Shown piece by piece: positions 52,512 through 61,407 of a stretch of 64,000 nt of DNA; the stretch's first letter is position 1, and each line of letters starts with the position of its first letter. The translations under genes were made by a program, and so were the position numbers. Below the pieces are notes generated by a model, which did no database searches, was not told the DNA's origin, and was given only the letters and a program-made list of their open reading frames with translations. Origin of the DNA: an uncultured Alphaproteobacteria bacterium (GTDB lineage: Bacteria; Pseudomonadota; Alphaproteobacteria; Micavibrionales; Micavibrionaceae); NCBI GenBank assembly GCA_937934135.1, contig CALHAW010000002.1, positions 96,261 through 160,260 of the forward strand, in the 5' to 3' direction.

Positions 52512-52859
52512 ATGATTCGTTTTATATTTGGGTGCGCGTTTATCTTATCATTATCTTTTTTGGCAATACCTGTTTATTACGGTATTTCTAGTCAAAAGAA
52601 TGTTGTGACAACCACAGCAGATGCCACAAACAATGATAGCTTAAGCTTTGAAGAAATTTACGCGCTTGCTTCTGATGTTGCCACGCCCAGCGCCGAAGCC
52701 CTAAACGATATCGCCACCGCAGCAGGGACAGGATCTGGTGATACATTTTCTTCAGGATTTCAAAACGCAGACAACCCCGCCTTGGCAGATACACCCGTGG
52801 CAATTTCTTCTATAACAGAACCCGAAACAGCAATTATTGGGCAAGAAAATACCAATTAA
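52512..52859 (+). CDS. Hypothetical secreted or anchored small protein
   Basis: The 115-residue protein has an N-terminal hydrophobic segment (FIFGCAFILSLSFLAIPVYYGIS), after which the chain is acidic, rich in Ala, Thr and Ser and probably unstructured. It may be an exported peptide or a membrane-anchored tail. CAAGGAAAAG lies before the ATG. It follows the entericidin-like gene by 42 bp in the same direction. No family is recognised. Confidence 0.7.
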   Translation: MIRFIFGCAFILSLSFLAIPVYYGISSQKNVVTTTADATNNDSLSFEEIYALASDVATPSAEALNDIATAAGTGSGDTFSSGFQNADNPALADTPVAISSITEPETAIIGQENTN

Positions 52860-52909
52860 TTATTTTTAGCTTAAAATATATCTTAAAACGTAATATATAT
52901 GCTGGATGA

Positions 52910-54097
52910 TTAATTTAATGCGGCATTACTTTGGCGTCCTTGAGAAATAGTAAAAGCAATCGGTAGCCAAAAAACAATCCATTCATAACTCAAATTAAGA
53001 AATATCGAGCGCATCTCAAAGATTGAAAAGACTACCCCAAAAGAAATTAATAATATAATGCTCGTATACTGTCTATTTACAGCAAAAGTATAATTTTTAT
53101 AAAATATGTCTAGCGCCATTAAAATAAACAATAACAGCCCTATCACCCCAAGTTGATATGTTAATCCAAGAAATAAATTATGCGGAGATATCCAGCTTGC
53201 TTCACCAGAGGTAAAAGTAAATATTGATTGGTATCCATGCCCTAAAACAACATTATCTTTAATAGAAAAAATAGCGTGTTGCCATATTTCCGTACGAAAG
53301 TTACTCCCCCTAGAAAGAAAATCTGAAAAATCACCTTGATGCCAAACGACAAACATAAAAATTAGTGTGCTGCTCACGATTATACTCAATAACAGTTTGT
53401 ATTTCTTTTCCATTAAAAGGAATATGGTCGCAGTGACCGCCACACTTAATAAAGAATTACGACTTTGTGTGCCTAGGATAACCAGCATAAAAATACCAAT
53501 CACAAGAAAAGGAAGTAGCTTCTTCAATAATCTAGGCGCAATCATTTCTTTTATGTTTTTATACTGCGATAAAAATAAGATCAGCACCACGCCATAAACA
53601 AATCCTGCAATATTTGCATTTGATAGTCGCCCCGGCCCTTCATACCTAGGGTAAGAAAGAAATGACCCGTTCCCTATAAGGTAGAATTTAATAACAGCTA
53701 CAATTCCAAATAAGAGGCCTGTGCCAACAAACACTTGGAAAAGCAAATTCCATTTCTCTTTTGTATCCAAAGTTAGCACACAAGTTAACAAAAATAGTAA
53801 AGGCAAAGTAATAAGCCTAATAGTTTCTCCTATTTGAAAAACATCGGGAACGGAATGAAATAATGAAAGAAAAAACGCATAACAAAGGAATAAAGCAAAT
53901 AGTTTATAATCTTTAATTATTGTTTTTATGACAGAAAAGACACTATCTCGAAACGTAAAAAAGGTAACCCCATATACAAGATACGAAAAAATACGATGCT
54001 CCGATTTTTCTAAGAAGAAAAAGCTGCACAGCAACATTGTTAGAAGCAAAAAAGGTAAGTTTTTTATAATTTGTTGTTTTATAGGAAATGAATACAT
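52910..54097 (-). CDS. O-antigen ligase/polymerase-like membrane protein
   Basis: This is a 395-residue polytopic protein with about ten hydrophobic segments and a long periplasmic loop before the last helices (GSNFRTEIWQHAIFSIKDNVVLGHGYQS, then SPHNLFLGLTYQLGVIG), the Wzy_C/WaaL pattern including the HN motif. It would join O-antigen or related glycan to its acceptor or polymerise it. The ORF-track start (54133) lies inside the upstream gene; the ATG at 54097 overlaps the stop of the upstream gene (TAATG). The region is noticeably AT-richer than its neighbours. Confidence 0.8.
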   Translation of the reverse strand: MYSFPIKQQIIKNLPFLLLTMLLCSFFFLEKSEHRIFSYLVYGVTFFTFRDSVFSVIKTIIKDYKLFALFLCYAFFLSLFHSVPDVFQIGETIRLITLPLLFLLTCVLTLDTKEKWNLLFQVFVGTGLLFGIVAVIKFYLIGNGSFLSYPRYEGPGRLSNANIAGFVYGVVLILFLSQYKNIKEMIAPRLLKKLLPFLVIGIFMLVILGTQSRNSLLSVAVTATIFLLMEKKYKLLLSIIVSSTLIFMFVVWHQGDFSDFLSRGSNFRTEIWQHAIFSIKDNVVLGHGYQSIFTFTSGEASWISPHNLFLGLTYQLGVIGLLLFILMALDIFYKNYTFAVNRQYTSIILLISFGVVFSIFEMRSIFLNLSYEWIVFWLPIAFTISQGRQSNAALN

Positions 54098-55143
54098 TAC
54101 GCGCTTCTTCTGCTCATATCTTCTTGGTGCCAAATCGGTGAGCTTGAACTTTTATTATTAAATGTCATATCGAGTATGAATTTGCAAACACGTTCATTAT
54201 TAAACAGGTCATGAACCCGTTCACACCCTATTTTTGCTATATTTTTTCTCTCATCAGTCGCATTGTTATAATAAATGATTTTCTCTAATAAATCTTCAGG
54301 ACTTGAAAATGAAACAAAGCTATCATCCCCTAAAATTGTTTCAAATTCGGGGCCTTCAGCAATAAACGCCATTACCCCTGATGCCATATAATGGCTCATT
54401 CTGTCAGAGGCATATAAAAAGTATTCTTGGGTTTTATTCGTACAAATCCCCATCTTACTCCTCCCTAAAATTTTTAAATATTGATCACCATAAATAGTGT
54501 TCATATTAATGCCTAACCCCCCATAATGCGCGTTTATTGCACCTGGTAGGGAATCCTTTAAATAACGAGCTAATAATTCACGATGATCATGCTGATGATT
54601 TAACGCCCTACCTAAAAATAACACATCAATATCTGCATCTTGATTATCAAAGGCCCGCTCAATATCAATTATTGGGTCAACAGGATTCGGAAAAAAATAA
54701 GCGCGCGCACGGTCTTCATTAAATTGTACAAGCCCCTCTCCAGCAGTTGTAATAAATATAGTGTCCGCACTCGTTGTTCTTTGAAAAATATCGTTTGTAT
54801 TCTGCTTAACACTAAGCGGATCCACATTAATATACGCAATTTTAATAGAGGGCAACAAATCCCTTATTTGTTCTAAGGTTACATTGGAAACATTTTTACA
54901 ATGCCCTAAAACCAGCATGTCTGGCTGGAATAAATCACAAGCTCGTATTAATCGCTTATTCATTTTCTTTAAACCAGAATATTGAGAACGAATAGGACTC
55001 ATATATCTTGCATGGTCCCTATCATTAAAAGAGCAGACATTATGCCCTAACCGAATGAAGCCATTTATTAATCTTTTCTCAGTTAAATAATATTTATCAA
55101 TATTGTTCAAACCTTGGACATTTCCAATATATAAAATTTTCAT
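54097..55143 (-). CDS. CgeB-like glycosyltransferase
   Basis: The 348-residue GT-B-like protein begins with MKILYIGNVQGLNN and has the C-terminal pattern MGICTNKTQEYFLYASDRMSHYMASGVMAFIAEG...ETILGD, typical of the CgeB/DUF3880-type glycosyltransferases that modify surface glycans. The sugar and acceptor are unknown. It overlaps the ligase-like gene by one base and is co-transcribed with it. AT-rich codon use suggests transfer or relaxed selection. Confidence 0.75.
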   Translation of the reverse strand: MKILYIGNVQGLNNIDKYYLTEKRLINGFIRLGHNVCSFNDRDHARYMSPIRSQYSGLKKMNKRLIRACDLFQPDMLVLGHCKNVSNVTLEQIRDLLPSIKIAYINVDPLSVKQNTNDIFQRTTSADTIFITTAGEGLVQFNEDRARAYFFPNPVDPIIDIERAFDNQDADIDVLFLGRALNHQHDHRELLARYLKDSLPGAINAHYGGLGINMNTIYGDQYLKILGRSKMGICTNKTQEYFLYASDRMSHYMASGVMAFIAEGPEFETILGDDSFVSFSSPEDLLEKIIYYNNATDERKNIAKIGCERVHDLFNNERVCKFILDMTFNNKSSSSPIWHQEDMSRRSA

Positions 55144-55176
55144 TTTTCGTATTTCTAACTTATTTTATAATTTAAA

Positions 55177-56337
55177 TTAAAGCGTCTTAGGTAACAAAAA
55201 CCAATAGCGGCCTTTGGACTTCATCAGACCTGCCGTTGCTTCTGCTTTATCACCAAATCCCCAAAAATAATCCCCCCGTACTGGGCCACGGATTGCACCG
55301 CCTGTATCTTGGGTTACCATCAGGCGATTAATCGGCGCTTGCCCTGCTTGCGGATGTTCTGCTGATAACCACACAGGCATGCCATAAGCAATAAGGGAAC
55401 GATCAATCGCCAGCGAGCGATCCGCCGTTAAGGCAACATTTTGCCCCCCAACGGGGCCGTCACCCTTTACTTCACGGAAAAAAACATAGGATTTATTGGT
55501 TGTCATTAAATCTTGCGCACGCGATGGGTTATCCCGCATCCATTTTTTAATGCTCTGTAATGACACATCACTTTTTGATAAAGACCCATTTTTAACCAGT
55601 TCTCGGCCAACGGCATAATAAGGGTGACCATTTTGCCCCGCATACCCAACCCGCATAATCGACCCATCATCCAAAGACACAATACCTGATCCCTGAATTT
55701 GAAGGAAGAACGCATCAACCGCACTATCCACCCATACTAATGCTTTATCCTGCGCAGCAGGCAATTTACCATTGATAATTTCTTCATGCGTTTCATAAGG
55801 CTTTAATTGTCCACCCTGAACACGGCCTGCAATACGCTGGCCTTTCAGCTCTTCCCTAAACTGACCTAGATTCACCATCACCAAATCATCGGGACGGGCG
55901 CGCAGCGGAGTTTGGTAAACACCTTTACGTGTGCGTGACCCATTAAGACCTGCTTCAAAATACCCTGTAAACAACCCTTCGGGATTTTGTCCTGCGCGCG
56001 CCGCGTAAGGAATAAAATTTTGTTCGAAAAAGAATTTAATTTGCGCGGCACTATTTTGATTTATCTTGGCGAATTTACGACAAGCAATTTGCCATTCTTG
56101 CGCTTTTCCAAAAATAGGGTTAGACCCCAAATTACTTTGGGTGGATTTGTTTAAAACTTTTTCACAACTTCTTTTATAAGCCTGCGCAAACCCAACAAAA
56201 TTTTCTTGATCCCAATTCGGTAAATCAGAAAAACGGGTGGGTGTAATATTTAAACTTCCCGTTTGATTTTGTGTTATTGACGGCACGGTCGTGCAGGCCG
56301 TAATAAAAACAAGAAAAAGAAGAGAGCAAAACTTCAT
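55177..56337 (-). CDS. mltA: Membrane-bound lytic murein transglycosylase A
   Basis: The 386-residue lipoprotein has a signal peptide ending in a lipobox (VFITAC). It carries the MltA barrel (GLFTGYFEAGLNGSRTRKGVYQTPLRARP) and the 3D domain with VTQDTGGAIRGPVRGDYFWGFG, including the Asp residues of the active site. It cleaves peptidoglycan between MurNAc and GlcNAc. It sits next to a Tim44-like gene, a conserved alphaproteobacterial pair. Confidence 0.93.
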   Translation of the reverse strand: MKFCSLLFLVFITACTTVPSITQNQTGSLNITPTRFSDLPNWDQENFVGFAQAYKRSCEKVLNKSTQSNLGSNPIFGKAQEWQIACRKFAKINQNSAAQIKFFFEQNFIPYAARAGQNPEGLFTGYFEAGLNGSRTRKGVYQTPLRARPDDLVMVNLGQFREELKGQRIAGRVQGGQLKPYETHEEIINGKLPAAQDKALVWVDSAVDAFFLQIQGSGIVSLDDGSIMRVGYAGQNGHPYYAVGRELVKNGSLSKSDVSLQSIKKWMRDNPSRAQDLMTTNKSYVFFREVKGDGPVGGQNVALTADRSLAIDRSLIAYGMPVWLSAEHPQAGQAPINRLMVTQDTGGAIRGPVRGDYFWGFGDKAEATAGLMKSKGRYWFLLPKTL

Positions 56338-56338
56338 T

Positions 56339-57136
56339 TTAATCTTTTTTACCTTCTGTCTTTTTCACTTTTTTAGATGCAGATTTTTTTGTAGGCTTTG
56401 TTGCACCCGCTTCTGGCAGGGGTGTTTTATGATCTTCTTGCGCATCATCACGGGTTTCGCATAAATACCATTCTGGTGCGTCGCTCGACATATCTTTACC
56501 AAACACCCAAACATCAACCATCTGGGTATTACGGCCCTCTTCGCCAGAAATAATATCGCCTTCCTTATCACGAATGATACAGGTTTCGCGCGCGGTAAAG
56601 CGAACCGTAATATAAATCCAATTTTCTTTTTCAACCGCCTCAATCACATCAACTTTTTCAATCGACTTTACTTCGGTTTCAACCGTTTCGCCTTTTTCAT
56701 TACGGGCATCAATGGCGGATTCAAACGCCATGTAAACGGGCGCGGTAAGAAGATTGCTTAATATATCTTTATCACCATTGGCAAAAGCTTCAATAATCAT
56801 TGGAAACGCAAATTCAACACCGCCCGCAAAATGATTAAAATCAAACGTCTCATATTTTTTAGAAAATCCTTCAAGGGTGTTTTCAATCGTTTTACTATCT
56901 ATACGAAAATGAACCGGTAAATCAAAACCATGGCCAACATTCTGCTGGAGCGCTGTCACATTCGTCTTCTCTTCTTTTTTCAATTTATCCGTTAACGACA
57001 CAAATGGATCTTTTTGATCTTCCGAAGCAGAGCGACCGCCTGTCTGTTCATCATCGTCATGCGTGCCTAAAATAGATTTAAGCCAGAAGACAAGACCAGC
57101 AGCAATAAGAGCGTAGAGAATAATATCAGGTGGCAT
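56339..57136 (-). CDS. Tim44-like domain protein
   Basis: The 265-residue protein has an N-terminal membrane anchor (about 5-20, IILYALIAAGLVFWLKSIL), a charged linker, the Tim44-like fold (about 90-240, with FANGDKDILSNLLTAPVYMAFESAID) and a Lys-rich tail. The bacterial family is related to the mitochondrial Tim44/MRPL45 domain and is found near mltA and secB in alphaproteobacteria; its role in membranes or protein export is not settled. It lies 1 bp from mltA on the same strand. Confidence 0.85.
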   Translation of the reverse strand: MPPDIILYALIAAGLVFWLKSILGTHDDDEQTGGRSASEDQKDPFVSLTDKLKKEEKTNVTALQQNVGHGFDLPVHFRIDSKTIENTLEGFSKKYETFDFNHFAGGVEFAFPMIIEAFANGDKDILSNLLTAPVYMAFESAIDARNEKGETVETEVKSIEKVDVIEAVEKENWIYITVRFTARETCIIRDKEGDIISGEEGRNTQMVDVWVFGKDMSSDAPEWYLCETRDDAQEDHKTPLPEAGATKPTKKSASKKVKKTEGKKD

Positions 57137-57225
57137 TTTAAAATCCTTAATATGAACAAGATTGATGATTAAATATGTGCTTAATATAAAGGAAACTTAT
57201 AGAAGAAAATAGCGAAAGAAGAAAG

Positions 57226-57711
57226 ATGCCGTTTATTATCATTTTTTTCATTATCCCCCTTATTGAAATCGCCCTGTTTATGGGTATCGGTGATGAAATC
57301 GGATTACTCGCAACGCTTGGCCTGTGTTTAGTCACTGCAATCATTGGCGGCGGACTTGTGCGTCATCAGGGATTACAGACCTTATTTAAAGCACAAAACA
57401 ACTTACAAGGCGGAATGCTCCCTTTGACAGAGATTTTTGATGGGTTTTTTATCGTTATTGCGGGGGCTTTGTTGTTAACGCCTGGTTTTTTTACTGATTT
57501 AGTCGGATTTTCACTTCTCGTCCCCCAATTACGGCATGTTTTACGTCATTTTCTGTCAAAATCATCTCTTTTCGCTCAAAAAACCACCCCAAGGCATTCG
57601 ACACATTATAAAGAGGAAACAATTATTGAGGCAGAGTATGAAACAGTTGATCGAAACGCATCTCGTGTCGGGAGTGATGAAAAATGGGATAACTCCCCCA
57701 ACAAAGATTAA
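57226..57711 (+). CDS. fxsA: FxsA family membrane protein
   Basis: The 161-residue protein has the FxsA signature: IIFFIIPLIEIALFMGIGDEIG, then GGGLVRHQGLQTLFKAQ and LLLTPGFFTDLVGFSLLVP, with three or four membrane segments and a polar tail. FxsA suppresses F-plasmid exclusion of phage T7 in E. coli; the general role is unknown. It is divergent from the Tim44-like gene and upstream of secB. Confidence 0.9.
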   Translation: MPFIIIFFIIPLIEIALFMGIGDEIGLLATLGLCLVTAIIGGGLVRHQGLQTLFKAQNNLQGGMLPLTEIFDGFFIVIAGALLLTPGFFTDLVGFSLLVPQLRHVLRHFLSKSSLFAQKTTPRHSTHYKEETIIEAEYETVDRNASRVGSDEKWDNSPNKD

Positions 57712-57749
57712 ACCATTGAATCACGATACGTTTTTAGCGAAAAAGAACC

Positions 57750-58238
57750 ATGACTGATGAAAATAACACACCCGCAACCGTAGCCGTCCCCAATTCTCCT
57801 GTGATTATTCACAAACAATATTTAAAGGATATGTCCTTTGAGAACCCGAACGCGCCCGAAATATTAACCATGGGCAATAAAGCGCCCGAAATGGATATGA
57901 ATATTGGCATGGACGTCAATCGTTTGGAACATGATGAGCATGAAAATTATTACGAAGTCTCTCTAACCCTCAATGCCAGCGCGGTACGCGAAGGCAAGGC
58001 AATGTTTGTCGCAGAAATTATCTATGCAGCAACCTTATCCATCGAAGGATTGGATGAAGGCAAACATCATCCCATTTTATTAATTGAAATACCGCAATTA
58101 CTATTCCCTTTTGCACGCCAAGTCTTGGCAGGCGTTACCCAAGCGGGAGGCTTTAACGCCCTTCATCTACGCCCCGTTGATTTCAGAAGCATGTATTTAC
58201 AGCGCTTTGCCAAAGAAAATCAGCCAGAAAAAGTGTAA
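57750..58238 (+). CDS. secB: Export chaperone SecB
   Basis: The 162-residue SecB keeps Sec preproteins unfolded and hands them to SecA. Signatures are VIIHKQYLKDMSFENPNAPE at the N-terminus, EVSLTLNASAVREGKAMFVAEIIYA and PQLLFPFARQVLAGVTQAGGFNALHLRPVDF. The length is normal for alphaproteobacteria. The gene is 38 bp downstream of fxsA. Confidence 0.96.
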   Translation: MTDENNTPATVAVPNSPVIIHKQYLKDMSFENPNAPEILTMGNKAPEMDMNIGMDVNRLEHDEHENYYEVSLTLNASAVREGKAMFVAEIIYAATLSIEGLDEGKHHPILLIEIPQLLFPFARQVLAGVTQAGGFNALHLRPVDFRSMYLQRFAKENQPEKV

Positions 58239-58322
58239 ATTAAGGGTAAAACCCCTTAAAAATCTAAAAATGACGCTTTTTCATTCGAAATTGTGCAAAT
58301 CATGATATCTTAAAACTGTATT

Positions 58323-58336
58323 TTACTTATAAGTAA
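58323..58336. promoter_or_regulatory. Perfect 14-bp palindrome upstream of the tail-fibre-like locus
   Basis: TTACTTATAAGTAA is a perfect palindrome in the 214-bp gap between secB and the next gene, about 115 bp before the start codon. Its size and position suit an operator for a dimeric repressor or activator. Confidence 0.4.
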
Positions 58337-58452
58337 GCGGCGTTGGCTCGTTCTGAGCTATATTTATTTACCATAATCATGAAATTCTAACCTCTTATTA
58401 ACCTTTTTCCGGGCATAATAAAAGGTGAACATATAGATTTCAGGGGGCAATC

Positions 58453-61383
58453 ATGGGCTTTTTCACACGGATCAGTCGTAAAGATAACAACAAAAATTCT
58501 TATTCTTTCAAAGAATCTGGAAACGTCTTCTTGATGCTTTTCGGTGCGGTTGGGATGGTGGGTGTCATTGGTGCCTCTACCATGACTGTCATGAAGGGTC
58601 CCGTGCGCACCATGTCACAGGTCACAAAACAAACCCTGACCGAAAATGAAATGATCGCAGCAGGAAAGCTTGCTATTATCCGTGCAACACAAAATGGTGG
58701 AGACTGTGATTCAGATGCTGAAATTGAACCTGTCCAAATGTCCGGTACTGCCGTTCCTGGCTCTTCTGGTTTAGAAGATCTTCCCGCCTCTATTGGTGCT
58801 TCGAAAGAAGATAGTTGGGGTATGCCTTACGCCTATTGTGCATGGAATCATGGGGCAGATGTAAATGGCTGTGGTGCGTCTAACAATAACCGCCTCGAAG
58901 GTACGGATACAGGCGATCAATACGTAATTGCCATTATTTCCGCGGGTCCAGATGGCGTGTTTAATACAACATGTAATGATTATGTCGATGCAGATGCCAC
59001 ACCGGGTCCAGATGTGCCTCTTGTTCAAAAAGATGGTGGATCAGATGATATGTTCTTAGGGTATAGATATAATGAAGCCGCCGTCGCTTCAGGTGGCTTA
59101 TGGAATGAAGAAAGCTCGAATGAAGCAAGCATCGCGCGGGATGTAACCATTAAAGATTCTGGTGGTGCGGATACATTTGCCTTTAATGCCACATCGGGTG
59201 AACTAACATTGGCGGGCGGTATTCCGGTTCTTAAAACAGATACCTTGCAATCCATGAATGCCATACCGGCAAATACGGATATTATTGTAAACAGTCCTCT
59301 TAATTCTAATCAAAACATCACAACATCCGCGGATATAAGCGGTGTGGATTTAATCGCAAGTGGCACATTGGATGTCACAGGCACGTCAACATTAGGCGTT
59401 TTAAATGCAGGCACAACAGGCGTGTCATCGTTAACGGCAAGCGGTGCTGTCACAGGTGGTAGCCTTTCTACTGGTGGCACATTGGGCGTAACAGGCACGT
59501 CAACATTGGGCGTTTTAAATGCAGGCGTAACAGGTGTCTCTTCTTTAAGCGCGAGCGGTCTTATTAGCACAACTGGTAACGCGACCTTTGGAGATGACAT
59601 TAGTGATACACTAAATGTAAATGCAACCTCTACAATTAACGGTAGACTTATCTTAAATAACACATCAAACGGTTTAGCATTTCAGGTAAATAATCCGCAA
59701 AACTTTGCAACAGCCGCTAATATTAGCAGTACTGGATCAAGCTCAAATGGAATTCAGGTATCAGCAAGTGGTGGTTACGGAATTTTAGGTATCTCAAGTA
59801 ATGGTTCAGGGCTCGCTAAATGGGGGACGGCTGGACGTTCTTTGCATGCGAACGGATATGGTTTATTAGGTCAAAATACAGCAGGCGGTTATGCCATTCG
59901 TTCAGAAGGTCGAATGGACATGAATAGCAATAAAATTGAAAACCTTGCAACGCCAACCGCAGACACAGACGCTGCAACAAAGAAATATGTTGATGATCAA
60001 ATCTCTGGCGGCGGCGGCGGCGGTGCAACGGATACACGTATCGGCGATTTAGGTACAGGAACAGCCGGTATGAATTGGTGTACATCAAATGGTTCAATCA
60101 TTACCTGTACTGCCGCCACCCCATCAGAAACAGACCCTCAAGTTGGCACCTTAACGGCAAACCAATGGTGTACTGCAAACACGGCAGGCGATGGCCTTGA
60201 TTGCACCTCCAGCGCCCCAAGCGGCCTACCTTCTTGTTCTGCAGGTGAAATAGCACAATTTAACGGAAGTAATTGGGCTTGCGCAAGTGAAGCAGACATT
60301 GTGAACGGCGAGTGTACCGCTGGCGTACAAACATGGACCGCACAAACCGCCGCAGAAGCAAATAATTGGACATCTGTGGCATATGGGAATGGTCTATTTG
60401 TTGCTGTTGCTGGAAACGGCACAAACCGTGTCATGATATCACCAGACGGTGTTAATTGGACCGCACAAACCGTACCAGAAGCAAACACCTGGATAGATGT
60501 AACATATGGCAATGGTTTATTTGTTGCTGTTGCTACAAACGGCACGAACCGTGTTATGACATCACCAGACGGTGTTAATTGGACCCCACAAACCGCCGAA
60601 ATAAAACGCTGGAATTCCATAACACATGGCAATGGTTTATTTGTTGCTGTTGTTAACGCAATCGGTACAGACCGTGTCATGATATCATCAGACGGTGTTA
60701 ATTGGACCCCACAAACCGTACCAGAAGCGAATTACTGGCAAGCTGTAACATATGGCAATGGTTTATTTGTTGCTGTTGCTGCAAACGGCACGAACCGTGT
60801 TATGACATCACCAGATGGCGTTAATTGGACCGCACGCTCCATACCTATCGTGAGCGGTTGGAGCGGAATAGAAGGTAACATAGTATATGGTAACGGAACG
60901 TTTGTAGCTGGCGCTGGTGGCAGTCAAATTGTTAAATCATCAGATGGAATTACTTGGACCGCAGTAACTATGTCTGGAAACGACTGGGGTGGACTAGCTT
61001 ACGGCAATGAGAAATTTGTGGCCATATCTGGTTCTAGTCCACATGTCGCAACTGCTGATGCCGGGTCTTGTACATCAAACGAAACTGACCCAACCATCGG
61101 CACCTTAACGGCAAACCAATGGTGTACCGCAAATGCGGCCGGTGACGGCCTTGATTGTACATCCGTCACACCAAACGATAACCTTGGTGATCATACGGCC
61201 ACACAAAATATCGACGCGGCCAGCAACAATGTGACAAATATCAATATGTTAGAATTTGATTCGGTGACGGGTGATGCCCCGGTTGGTGGCAGTGGCGGAG
61301 CGGCCGATAACCTTGGTGATCATATCGCAACGCAAGGGGTCGTGTTCCATAAAGTCACAGGGGCAGCAGCACCAACAAAATAA
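58453..61383 (+). CDS. Pilin-like N-terminus fused to tail-fibre-like and BNR-like repeat segments
   Basis: The 976-residue protein has a start with AGGGGGC before the ATG. Residues 1-20 are basic and polar; 21-50 form one membrane helix in an ESGNVFLMLFGAVGMVGVIG context reminiscent of TadE/TadG and pilin N-termini, though without the Glu5 of a type IV prepilin. Residues 110-200 contain KEDSWGMPYAYCAWN and YVIAIISAGPDGVFN, which resemble the D-P-W-G-x-P-Y and S-x-G-x-D-G parts of GspG pseudopilins. Then follow a 'TLxVTGTSTLGVLNAG' duplication, a tail-fibre-like DTDAATKKYVDDQI, GTLTANQWCTAN segments and six BNR-like repeats (YGNGLFVAV...SPDGVNW). The end is a DNLGDHxATQ module. It is probably an anchored surface or pilus-tip adhesin; function inferred. 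Confidence 0.7.
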   Translation: MGFFTRISRKDNNKNSYSFKESGNVFLMLFGAVGMVGVIGASTMTVMKGPVRTMSQVTKQTLTENEMIAAGKLAIIRATQNGGDCDSDAEIEPVQMSGTAVPGSSGLEDLPASIGASKEDSWGMPYAYCAWNHGADVNGCGASNNNRLEGTDTGDQYVIAIISAGPDGVFNTTCNDYVDADATPGPDVPLVQKDGGSDDMFLGYRYNEAAVASGGLWNEESSNEASIARDVTIKDSGGADTFAFNATSGELTLAGGIPVLKTDTLQSMNAIPANTDIIVNSPLNSNQNITTSADISGVDLIASGTLDVTGTSTLGVLNAGTTGVSSLTASGAVTGGSLSTGGTLGVTGTSTLGVLNAGVTGVSSLSASGLISTTGNATFGDDISDTLNVNATSTINGRLILNNTSNGLAFQVNNPQNFATAANISSTGSSSNGIQVSASGGYGILGISSNGSGLAKWGTAGRSLHANGYGLLGQNTAGGYAIRSEGRMDMNSNKIENLATPTADTDAATKKYVDDQISGGGGGGATDTRIGDLGTGTAGMNWCTSNGSIITCTAATPSETDPQVGTLTANQWCTANTAGDGLDCTSSAPSGLPSCSAGEIAQFNGSNWACASEADIVNGECTAGVQTWTAQTAAEANNWTSVAYGNGLFVAVAGNGTNRVMISPDGVNWTAQTVPEANTWIDVTYGNGLFVAVATNGTNRVMTSPDGVNWTPQTAEIKRWNSITHGNGLFVAVVNAIGTDRVMISSDGVNWTPQTVPEANYWQAVTYGNGLFVAVAANGTNRVMTSPDGVNWTARSIPIVSGWSGIEGNIVYGNGTFVAGAGGSQIVKSSDGITWTAVTMSGNDWGGLAYGNEKFVAISGSSPHVATADAGSCTSNETDPTIGTLTANQWCTANAAGDGLDCTSVTPNDNLGDHTATQNIDAASNNVTNINMLEFDSVTGDAPVGGSGGAADNLGDHIATQGVVFHKVTGAAAPTK
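59362..59561 (+). repeat. Two-copy coding repeat (TLGVLNAG unit, 114-bp period)
   Basis: Two copies begin near 59362 and 59476 with nearly the same bases (GGCACATTGG...ACAGGCACGTCAACATT) and encode GTLxVTGTSTLGVLNAGxTGVSSLxASG. DNA similarity is high, which suggests a recent duplication. Confidence 0.75.
60330..61050 (+). repeat. Six tandem BNR-like coding repeats of 38-45 residues
   Basis: The conserved core begins at 60382, 60505, 60625, 60751, 60886 and 61000 (YGNG...FVAV, then for most copies RVMxSPDGVNWT). Copies one to four are nearly identical in DNA (TATGGCAATGGTTTATTTG recurs); copies five and six are diverged or short. The unit lengths of 114-135 bp are all multiples of three. The pattern suggests expansion by unequal exchange. 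Confidence 0.85.
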
Positions 61384-61407
61384 GAGCATAAAATAAGGAT
61401 GATGAAA

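Noticed and set aside
58240-58259. Terminator after secB
   Set aside because: TTAAGGG/CCCTTAA can form a hairpin, but no T-tract follows on either strand.
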